Origin: Chrysaora quinquecirrha
Lineage: Eukaryota > Cnidaria > Scyphozoa > Semaeostomeae > Pelagiidae
DNA length: 64,000 nucleotides
Reading direction: 5' to 3'
Assembly: GCA_014526335.1 (NCBI GenBank)
Contig: JACTAT010000111.1
Span: forward strand, 144,222 to 208,221
Shown: positions 17,401-29,400 of the stretch, piece after piece
How positions within the stretch are numbered: the first letter of the stretch is position 1
How the letters are laid out: each line of letters opens with the position of its first letter
Program-made: the position numbers and the translations under genes
The notes under the pieces: generated by a model
What the model saw: the letters and a program-made list of their open reading frames with translations, nothing else
Told to the model about the DNA's origin: nothing
Databases searched by the model: none

Positions 17401-20400
17401 TGACACTCACGATTACAAAGAAATTTCGCTACCATAATTGGACATAACATAGAAGCATTAAACAAAAAATTTAAAGTTGGTAAATTTCCGTTTATTCCCC
17501 ATCATTTTGTCGCAATGCATCGTCATAAACGGTCATGCCATCATGGTCAACAATATTTCCGTACATATGTTTTGTTGCCTCCTGAAAGTTGTATCCCCGT
17601 GTTTGCATAAAGAAGCGTGTCAAAAGTTCCGGGAAAAGGACCCATTGGATAAACTGTTTCTTGCCAAGACCAAACCGACGATCAATATCATATACATACT
17701 CGCGCTTCCTGTAGCGTTTTGTAGAATGCTCTGCTTCCCTAGTTCTTGTTGCTATCGCATACAGCTCGTTTGATAAATAACTGGCGGCTTTTCCGAAGGA
17801 AGGTAGAATTTTGTTCTTATACTCTTTTTCGGCAATTCGAGAGAATGTTTCAGTCGATAAAGAGCATAACGCGTTTAAGCGCTGCGACGAAGTTGGATTT
17901 AATGGGTTCAGGTTTCTTATCTCTTCAAGAAGGTTGTGAGCTTTTGTGGAACAGTATTGCAGGAATTCAACGCTTATTTTTTTAAGCTCGTCATCCTCGT
18001 TCTTTATTTTTCTTCGCGAAAAGCCGTCAAATAACGTCTTTAGGTCATTTCCGTTTTCATGCGGGGATGACACATCATTCAACGTAGTACCATTTACCTG
18101 ACTGTACAGAAAAGAAGATAACGATTCAAATGGAGGGTGCCCTTTTGTAAATCCATCTATGGTTGTTGCGCAAACTGTGCACTTTTCTATGCTAGTGTCA
18201 TCCCATTGCGACGACGGCTTTGCCTTTAGAGGAACGTATTCCGATCCCTGTAATGCGATTTTGCCGATCCAATATCGCACTAATGGCAATGCTACGTCGT
18301 CAAGCTGGAAATCACGTAGTGATAGCAACGAGAACGCGAAAACGCACGCAAAGGCGCCGCAACTGAAACCGTCAGATTGACTTTGCAAGCCATACTTATG
18401 TAAGGGGATGAAGGTCCAGTCTTTTCTGTCATCACGCCGGTTGCTAATCACATTACATTTGGCGATGTATGTGGCAACTGCATTGAAGACTGTCTTATCA
18501 GATGCATCACTGGGTAAAGAATCGCAGTGCACAACTAACTTCAATTTTGGGTATAAACCTACCATACTCCAGTGACTTCGTTTACTCTGATGATAGGGCA
18601 ATAATACTAAATTGCTAGAGAAAATTGTGTTGCGACGTTCTAAAGCGACAGTTGTCATATAATTAGGACTACGCGCATTGTCTATAATGGAAGATAAAAA
18701 AAAGGATGGGAGATACTCTACTAAATGGTCGGGATGACTGATAACTAGCCCTTGAAGGAAACAATTTATAACATCACCATGGATATGTCTATTGCCTATT
18801 AAAGATCTAAGACTCACTGCGGGTAAATTAACTGATCGGTGGTCGACACAGCCAAACAAGATGGCTTCCATCTCACCTACATCCTGCTTTGACAATTCCT
18901 TACTCCAGGGGGAGCTATCGGGTGTAATTCCAGGGTTTAACGCTGTTGAATTAACATACACTAGCAACCGCGATCCCTCCTTGCATTTTCTAGAGTTCAA
19001 AAAGCAAGAGACAGTGGTAGCATGCTGTGAATTGTCGTCATAAACAATGGCTTGGCCGTTTTCCGAGAAAATAGCACAGTTGTAGTGTCCGCATGTTGCC
19101 ACGCGACCTCGATGGCAGAGAACAGCGGCTAGTCGATACGTTGCATTCGAAGCACTGGTGGAACCTGCAAGCATGTCATCCAAATGGAGTATCTCGTTCA
19201 CCATTACAGGGTTATGGTTGACTGCCCCTTCTCTATTTGGTTGCACTCGGTCTGTCAGAATCAAAAGTACGGTTGGCAGTCGTAAAAAGAAAGACCTACT
19301 CAATGCATCAGATTTTGGACAGTCACAGGTTAATTCACTAAACGAGTCATTATTTGTGAGCCAGTGCCACAGGAGTGACTGGATAGAAGAATTTTGGATG
19401 TTCAAATTTCCCATTGAAAGCCTTATAACCATATTGTAGTACTGTTGCACCGGGATAAATAGACATTGACGGCATGATGGACAGACAATTATTTGCACAA
19501 AGAAAGGTAGGAAATTGTCGGCTACGTCATCAAGACTGTTTTCAAGAAGATACGAAATAATTCCCTCCAGCAGCTCAACAGCATCCTGTTGATGTGGTGT
19601 TTTAGTTTGGTCGCACTTAATGAATTTCTTGACCACCTTTTTCATATCTGTAGTGAAGGGCAATGAATCAGACACTGCTACTCTCAGGGAATCATGGATT
19701 CTGTAAATGCTATCAAATATTTCATCGCCATGCCCAGATATCCGAGAGGAAGGAGTTTGAAAATGACCGACCCACAAATTATTTGAAAGATGGAATTTGA
19801 CCAGCAATTGTTGTAAGGGTTTGCTATTCCCCTTTCGCTTAAAATTTCTAGAGGACCGGTTTCGACAGAGGAAGCAATTGCCGCAGGGAATGTATGGGTT
19901 TTGATCATGGTTTTTATGTCGTCTTCGAGCAAAGACCAACGTTCAAGTGGGTTCCCCATTTCGGTGATTTCTTCACAGCCAAAATTTCTCAGTCTGTAAA
20001 TGAAATTTGATACCCCTCCCTCGAAATTTTGAGCACATTTCGGGCAAACGTATTGTGGGACATTGTCCGTAAAAGGTTTGTCAAGGTGGAGGCAAGCGAT
20101 ATGGTACCAACCCTCGCATTCGGTGCACATGACCCAGTTTATGAAATCTTGACTACCGTCTATGTCCTCCTCGCCACATTTGCTGCATCTGTCAGCTGTG
20201 GCCAATGCCAGACTTCTGTAGTGTTGTTTTTGTTTCAACGAAAGTTTAGACCATGACTTCTCGAGAGTTTGTGTTACCTCGGCCATAGAGCTGTGCATGC
20301 ATCGTACCTGATCGTAAATTTCACGTTTGAATTTTTGATATCCGATCGAAAAATCATCTATATCGTCATCAGACATAAACCTATCTTCATTCTGATTAGA

Positions 20401-23400
20401 GGAGGTATAGTTTATGTCTTCTTCGTCGATTACATGACTACTGGGGCCTGATGGATCAATTTTGCGTTTTTTGCGAGATGCCTGGGCTGCTTTTTTTGCA
20501 GCCATATGCTTATTTTTTTCTGTCGCAGTGGCGCTGAAATGTAGTTTCCTTTTCGGGGGTTTTTGATACGATCTTCCTTGAGTAGAACTTGTGTTTGCCT
20601 TACTCTTAGTGTCTCCCTTATTCCATTCCTCTTCTACCTTGTGAGGAATAGTCGTATCCTGTTCCAGTTCATTATCTTCCCCTTTAGTGTTATCGATATT
20701 TTTCACAAGTTTCATCAACGCTTTTGTCGATCGTTTCCTATCTGTGTCAATGTTTCGTACCTTTTTCATCCCCTCCTTCAAGCCGAGAACAAATTGTCTA
20801 CCCAAAGCTCTATTGTCATTCCAGCATTTCCTTATGAAATCACAGAGAGAGAGTTTTAAATTAGTGCGGTCGCGTTTCTTAAGACTGAAGAATGTTTCCG
20901 CTGTTGCATTTGTAGTGTTATTATTGTGAATCGTGTTCTTGTTCAGTCTAGGTAATTCGCATTCATGCTTGTTGTTATGCCGGTTCAGGTCACCTAGACA
21001 CAAATTACTCCAGAGGGTAATATATGGCAATTTCTCTTCAAACCACGTACAGAAATCTGGCATGTAATAGCGATTCAGCTCAAGCTTGATATCCTTCACG
21101 GTATTATCAATTTTCACGGTATTAAGACACAGAGTCCAATAGTTATAGGGGTTAGATTTGCTTGAGTTGGTACCATTATCGCTTACCTCAGACGTGTCAT
21201 CTATGCTATGGAGATCGCTCTCTCCGGGGTAAATTTCAGCAGAAGTGGTTAAGGGGTCATCTATTTTTATGTCAACAAAGTCATCAACCTGTTCCTGGAA
21301 AGTGTTTATACTCTTTTGTAAGAACTCAAGAGCTTCTCTCATTTGTTTTGTTGCAAATTTTGATTTTAAGACCATGACTGCCCTTCTGACTATCTTGTAG
21401 GCATCTCTTCTACTAGTGCAGTTGATAAGTCGACCAAGAAGACACATTGCGAAATGAACTTGGCTTTTCTCATCTTGGTCTTTGTTGTAAAGGCGTTTAG
21501 CGTTCATTCGACACATTTTCATTAGATGAAAGGAGCAAATATGCAGAAATGGTTTGTTTAAATCTTCGGAAGAGGCAGTCCCAGAAATAACCCTCATCGT
21601 TCTGCTCAGATATTTCGAAATACTTTCCCCACAAAATTCATCCAAGCATGCTAAAATAAGTGCCATACTGAAATCAAGTAATATCAACTTGGGATTCGTA
21701 AGGCCTTTTGAGCCATACTTGTGGCATTCCTTTTCGTGAATCATAGTCAAGAAACTGCGAATGGAGAAGCGATCGTGGTTGCTAGTGATGTATTCTGCTA
21801 TTGGCATTGGCGGGCCACAGTTATAAGGATGCCTAATGACCGCAGCATAATATAACAATCGTTTATAGTTTCTAATTTGCCGTACCAAAGAACCTGTGGC
21901 ATCTATGTACAGAATATCGTCCTTCACATGCTCATGGTAAAGCATTGTCATGGGCTGGTCGATAAGATGTATACTTAATTCGTTATTTGTCAACGTTGGT
22001 CGCTGAATGAAACCAAAATCATTTCTAAAGGTGTGTCCGAGTTTCAAAGCCTCTTGTTCGTCTTTTTCTCTTAACTCGTTCTGTAAAGACAACACGTCTC
22101 TAAACACACTTTCCACAGAATCTGCATTTTTCCTCTCTTTCGCTGCAATTTGTTGATATGCAATGTGACTTTTTCCCAGCCCGGTCAAATTACCCGCAGC
22201 AAACGAATCCGGATCTACCCCCAACAGATCTTCTCTGTATTTTTCAGAAGGAAGCGCGGATCTGTTTGCCGTGAAAAAATCTTTCAGATTCTTACGATTA
22301 CTACCGCGAATATTTCTGGCTTCTACAGACCCTTTTTCATGGAAAATGCTTCCCGAAAAATTTAAGCGAATATGAGTTGATTCAGGATTCTCGATGGAAA
22401 ATTCAACATTATGAGGGCAGCCTCGTACTTTGCATTTAGCTTTTCCCTTGAAATAGGCACTGTTAACTTTTCTAGAGTCTGGGACACGAGTATGGTGGTA
22501 TCCCAAAGTCCAAACACAAAACTTACTGAATTTCGATAAAATGCTGCATAGTATGTTGGTAGCTTCTTGAGGAAGCTTGTTACTCTTTATGGCCGAAGAC
22601 AGTGCTTCACCTGACTTGTTAGCACAGTTTGTATTGGGAGAGGGAAAATGGTTGTGCCAGTTTTCTGGTAATTCTGCATCAACTATTTCTTGCCTCAAAC
22701 GCCCATGAAAATCTCCCAAAGATGCATTTGACTGACTAATGGCACGTATAGTGTTGCCACTGTATAAACTGTTTTGATTTTCTGCTTCATCGGTCGGACT
22801 GGTAATGAACAGTGAGTTCTCTAGGGGTCCCACCGATGAAAAAGATGGAGCAGTCTCATCTTCAGTAATTTCACGCCTGCTTTTCTTAGCTGGAGGAGTG
22901 TCAGTGTCTTCAGTTTCACACAACCCTCTCCTTTGAGCAATAACATGAACAGCTTCTCCAATAATTCTCCCAAGGAAAGCGGTGTCTTTGCTCAATTGAA
23001 GGTAGCCACCCTTTGTGAATGGTGCGTACCTGTTAGTAATATGGTCATCATCATACCGAAGGTAGGATTGATCAAATGTTTGAGAGATATTTCTTTTGCC
23101 CCTAGTTTTGTTTTCTGGTTGTTTTAGCAGAGGCGCTACTCTTACTGCCGGTGAGATTTTATTATGTGGCGTAACATCACTGTCATGTTGAACTATTTTG
23201 TCTTCCGCGATTGAGGGCGTCCTAATTCGCGTGCTTTCGGCAATCTTAACGGGGCTGCGTTGTATCTCTAGCGGCGTGTTGTCTTCACAGACGGTGTCAG
23301 TGGTAGCAGTAAAAATCAAGTTCGTGTGCTCGTGTGTCCCACGTGTGTCTGCTGCGTCATCGAAAGAACAGTCGCTGTTGTCTAATTGTGATGCAGCATT

Positions 23401-26400
23401 ATTAGCAAGAGTGGCTAGTTTCGATGAGATGGAGTCTTTCTTATAGCGAAACAAGCCCCTTATCTTCTCGAGGCGCTTCTCATCCACCGCCCATTTGCTT
23501 TCAAAAAAACGACGACTTATCTCCCTTAAATTGTCCTTACTTAAAACTAAAGAGGTGCCTTCTGTCCAACCCATCTCTAACAATATTCGAACCAATTTGT
23601 CAATGTTACTGTTCGTGTTGAACTCTGAGCCTAGTTTAGGTCTTGCACCGCCAAGACATGGGACGACGGATGGTACAGTCGGCAAAGAAAGACGATATTG
23701 CCGATGGCACACATCGATGGCACCTCTGTTGTTGCCTGCGTCTGAAGGACAATTAGAAGAAGATGGGTCGTCGTTTTCTTTGCGAAGGATTGGCGGTGTT
23801 TTCCTAGACTTAGCACACGAAAGGATATTTTCGTCATCATTAACTGGTGGGTTTGCCCTTGCTGAGAAGAGGTTTAAGTCTGACGGATTGGTGAGGGAAG
23901 ACCTTGGAAATGGCTTTTTCTGGGTGCCCCAAGCTGTTATTAAAGAGACACGAGCTAAGGATTTCAGGTATCGATGCGAAACAGGGCCAACGAATTCCCT
24001 GGGATCTCTGTTCAACTCAATGCGAAGTTTCTTCCTATGATTTCTCGCATGGCACACTGGTCCCGCGGTCAAAGTGTGCTTTGAGGGGCAAGAGATTTGG
24101 TGGGCGCAAATATTGGAATTCATTACTGGAGAGCGACCGATGTGCGACCGGCTATATCTTTGTTTCATCGATGTAACCTGGCCGCACATGGGTGAAAAAT
24201 GACTGTCAAACACCTTATGACATGCTCCTCCAACAGACTTCTTCGCCACGGTTTCCACTGTTTGTGCGTTATCTTTCACCAGCGCGTTTCCAGGGTATGC
24301 ACGAGGACTTGATCTATTCACATCTGAAAATTCGATCAAAATAACAACAGCGGTACTACCAACAATATCAATATTACAAAATGAAAATAGCACAACTATA
24401 ATAATTAACAATTATAATAAAAATTAGAAAAATGATAGCAACCACACAAATTATTATGATAATAACGATAATCTTTCGTTTCTATTAAAGTTTTTATGGA
24501 AATAGAAACAGCAGCTAGATGATTGTTATATAGACGATTATAATCGTATTATGCAAAAGAAGATAAAGAATACATTGCAATCGTGAAAAGTTGCAGACCC
24601 AAAAGATATAAAAAAGGAATCAACTCGACAGAATTTAGATATTTTTAGAACGAGTGTTAAAAATGGTACTTAACATCACAGGGTTATATTGACACGTTTT
24701 GTTGACAAACATTTGATGTCTGTAAACATTCTGTGAAAGCTAATCCGAGATCTTCCGAAATAAGCAAGGAAAGGAAGCTGCAATATCGCCTGTGCCGAAA
24801 GTTCGGCTTTGTAACTCACCTTTCATTTGTGATTGATTATCCTGGAGATCTTCCGTCGTTTCTCTTGGCCCTTTCCAGATTTTGGGCTTCACTTTTTTCT
24901 GACCGCCTGCATAGAAATGGAAATGACACTCTATGTTAAAAACTCACACAACACTTTTGCTACAACAGAATGCCTTCCGTGTCTGTGGCACTTACCCTTC
25001 TTGGTCTTCTTTTTCTTCCATCTCGGCTGAAGTTTACCGGAATCGCGATCCTTCTTTTCCTACAAATAGAGGAGAAACAGCTCAACACTGTTGGTAACGT
25101 TCCAAAAGTAGTTAATCATTTTTGATGACAAAGCGTTCAAAAGCAGTTGTCGTCGGACAAGTTGTCGGAAGACAACTGATTCTTTTAAATGCTATGTGAT
25201 ACATTGCGAGGTATTGCTTAGGTTGTCCTTACCACATCAGAAATGCATAATGCCTACAAAGTAGCAAAAGAATAACTGACAGGGCGAGGAATCTTTCATT
25301 AATCTGCCGGTATGCACAGGGCCAGGAGAAAGTGCTTCGCAGCGACTTCGGTGCGTGACATTAGATACTTGCAACTGTCTTACCGGCATCTGAAATGTTG
25401 CAAACTTCCATTTCAGCTGCACATTTCCAACAATTGGTCCTCTTCCATAGTCAACTGAAATGGGTGTAAATTTCTCCGGATCCCTATCTTCTGTTTCATC
25501 AGAAATCCTTGAAGGAAGAAAAATAAGAATGAGTAACAGGCCCTTACGTCCATATACAGAAGAAGATCTACGGTAGTTAATTCTGTGAATAAGACATTTA
25601 CATTTCTCTCGGAGGAGGTACTCTGAAGTTGAAGTATTTGCTTCCCCGTTTTATTTTCAATTGATTGTCTTCTTCTGTTCTCTCCTTCATCCATCCTATC
25701 AAAAAAATGATATTATGGAGGACTTTCTAATAAACTCAGTTTTTCAGGGAAGGGGCCACTGCATTCGGGAAGCCGCTTCCAGTCCATCCATTGCACATGC
25801 ACATTTATCCTTACAAGCCGCTTTGTCAAAACGAATGCGCGCAAAATGTCCGATTTTAGCCTTCCCGAAAGATGAAACTCACGAAAAATTCTACTGCTAG
25901 CTAGCTGCTGAGGAAGCGAGAAATAACACACTATCTACAGTTGTATACTCACCAAGTGGGTTATGGTGACGAAGCTTCTGCCACATCCATTCCGGGCATT
26001 CCATACCTTTAATTTCACAGTCATCATTATCGAATTTTGCAACGTTGATTGCAGTCTTGGCGCCCTCCATGAATGTCGGTAACCCGAAATCTTCGCTAAG
26101 ATGCAATCCGTCTCGAAAACTCCATAATTTTCCATTCTTCTTTGGAAAGAGCGATTCGAGGTCATGGAAATAAACATCCCCTGAAGCACATATCTTCTGC
26201 AAAATGCTATTGTATATGCCTAGCCTAGCGTTGTACTCGTCCAGGCGCGGAGGGATAGACAACATTATAATCTGAAGGGAGAACGAAAGAGAGCATTATA
26301 TATGCGAATCGAAGAATGTATCAAGTCGAGAAGTTTCACCACTTATAACATCTCCTAAGATGTTACCATAAGTGAGCAGTCAGATAAGAACAGCATATTT

Positions 26401-29400
26401 CTTTTGCGGTTGCTTTACTGCATTATTTCTTGCCTACTAAGTAGCCTGTCATGGTTACAATGGGAAGTGACAAATTATATCGACATCATGAAGGTAAACT
26501 TTGTATTGCGCTTATGAGTCTTATGCGCTTGATTCTCCAACTCACCGTAAAACAGGTAAGGAATAATACAATTCATAACGTTTTCTCAGGTGTCCAATTG
26601 CTGGAGGGCTAAATGGTTAAAATAAGCGGGGGTTCAAGCACTGGCAATTTTTTATAAGCTAGGCGAGGGATAAAAAAGATAAGAAAGCATTAATTACAAT
26701 TCGGAGCTTTAAGGTACAGACCTGATGTCTTAGGGCCTGAATATAGTAGTAGTCTTCACATTTAATTCTGTTACTGCGACTTTAAGATGAAATTGTAATA
26801 AGTTTATATCTTTAAATTTGTAGGCTTAATAGCATCCTTTTTGTTGTTCTTTTTTGCTGGGACAATTGGAAAGCAGTTGTTTGTTTTAATTAACTGAATT
26901 GTAACCCAGGGTAAATATATTTAAAATGAAAAAAATTAAAATGAAATGAAATGACATAAAAAAGTCTCACATAAAAGCTAGAATAATTACCTTTGAATTA
27001 GGGAAACGTCCTCTAGCAGTGAAAACAAGGTTCTTGATATCATGTTCCACTTTCTCCACGCGCACTTGCGCGCTCATGTCGTTTGTGCCAACTGCAAGCA
27101 ATACAAATTCCGGGCTACACTCCACTTTGCAATGTCGTATCTCGCAGGCAATGTGATTAAAACGTCCACCTGGGGTGCAATTGATATACCAGTTCGCAGG
27201 GCATGGAACACTCCCTTCCACCAGCGGGCGAAGCTGTGAGTCTGAGAACAGAGCTACCTGTATGTCAAACCGAAAGCATGTCTTATTTTGTGTTGAAAAT
27301 GGACAATCCTACTACCGAATAATGTGAGATTTTCACTGAGCCACGCCACTTTGAATATAGGTTTTATATGTAGAAGGGATGAGTTATGCGAAAAGCTTTA
27401 TTTTTCTCGAATTACGAAATGCGGTGATGTCAAACGTCATAATGCGAGGTACATAACAAAACATTTGCTATTTTTGGAAAACAAGAACAAAACGAGAAAT
27501 CAAAGCCTAAAATCTCACAAAATTAGCAGCAGCTAGCACGTCTGGCAATACTCATTCCATCTCCTCCATGGAAAAGTATGGCGTATAACATGCGGCGAGG
27601 CAGTATCAATTTTCAATAACAAATACCCTCAATTAAAGATTTTTTATCTCAAAAATTCCAGGACAGGACAATGACGCAACAAATCTTTGGTATCAATGAT
27701 TGTACGGTCTTCATCCTTTCAATTTCCCAGGAACATATTTGGCTCTTGCTGATTGTTAAAATGCCGTTTATGAACTATAGACCCTACAGACGTTCTTGGA
27801 AACCGACGCAGAAATGTACGTAGTTAACATTGTATCAAACTGACTCTCTCATTGACCAAATCCCCTTGTCTATCAAGCTATCTTCCTTATTTTTGCAGCT
27901 CGACAGATCAGTGCCCAGTGGGGAATATGCTAAATTATATGCAACAAATAAATCGGTTACTGTTTCACATCCTAAACTTATGTCGCGTAATGCTCATAAC
28001 TACTAAGAGGAACAAAAAATTACGAATTTGAAGTGATGTCAGATTTCGACTCTCTTTTATTATATCTTAAATAGATGGAAATTTTCACCCCTCTCTAAGC
28101 CCCCTCTCTAAAACCTCTCTTTATTGAGCCCTTTGTCAAAAACATGGCAATAAAGATTTCATAATGTATCGGCCAGGCATTACATAAGATCTTCTGGTTA
28201 AAAAATTCCTGCTAGAGAAATACTGATAACGTGAAAAAACTAACCGTGTTGCTGGAAAACCCATCATACGGCTCCAGAGATTTATTCTGCTTTCCGCTCT
28301 CTCCTTCCTTCCATGTGATGGCTGGCGATCGCCATCCAGATCCTTTTTCATCCCCACCCCTGAGACGCCAAGCATGATTTGCTGCGCCAGTCAGTAGTGT
28401 AATTTTCGAGGAATTGTCCTGATAAGTATATGCACGGTCAACAATCAATTTCTTTCTTCGCACAGTGGTTATTTTCATCTCTACGAATTTGTATCTTACC
28501 TCAAATACAGCATACGTGAAAAGGACAGATTGCGACACTCAATTCCTATCTATAGTCAAGCCCATTGATTTTTCAGAACTTGTGATTGGTCTATACCAGC
28601 ATTGAAGAGATTGCGAAATGGCATTTAATACGTAATAAGCAAATACGCAATTTAAAATACTCACCTAATTGATATGATTGTAACAGAGTTTTCACATTAT
28701 CGTGTCTGTTAACAACGACGAAGCGGCACAAATTCCAGAAACGACTTATGTTTAGTCAAAAAGAACACTTCATTTATGCATTTTAATGATTCGTAAATAA
28801 ATATTGGAAATAAATCATTCATTATCAACCTTGTAGCGGTATGGTATCATACAGACATAGTATGTAGATCGTATTAAGTTGTGGTAATATGCTTCAGTTT
28901 CGCAAGTCCAAATTTGGATAGATGTAGATGGAGTTACTTATAATTGTTAAGAACTAAAAAATGCATGTGTAGTGAATAAGATATTTATATATATATACTT
29001 TACATACGGAGGTATTAAAAAATCGAAATTTCTTGTGAGAAAAAGACGTAAAACCAGAGTATTACAAGTGAATATAAAATTATGTATTTAAATATGCTAA
29101 TACCATGAGACACTGGTGCCTACTGCTTCATTTCATGCAAAAACGGAATGCATTTGTGAAGAACTTGATTTTTTATCGATTATTCGTCGATTTTTTATCG
29201 ATTATTCGTCGATTTTTTATATTGACTGGGGGTCATAAGTTGACCCCCTGAAACATTGGAGATAGAACTCAAGTTGACTTGAGACCCTAATACCATGAGA
29301 CTCTGGTGCCTACTGCTTCATTCCATGCAAAAACGGAATGCATTTGTGAAGAACTTGATTTTTTATCGATTATTCGTCGATTTTTTATATTGACTGGGGG

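Noticed and set aside
19700..19800. Canonical -1 programmed frameshift site
   Set aside because: No in-frame X XXY YYZ heptamer is present between the Cys box and the upstream frame's stop.
17492..19939. Protease frame as an independent gene with its own ATG at 19939
   Set aside because: Its N-terminus overlaps the Cys-box frame, and the USP fold would lack its catalytic Cys. The domain only makes sense when joined to the upstream frame.
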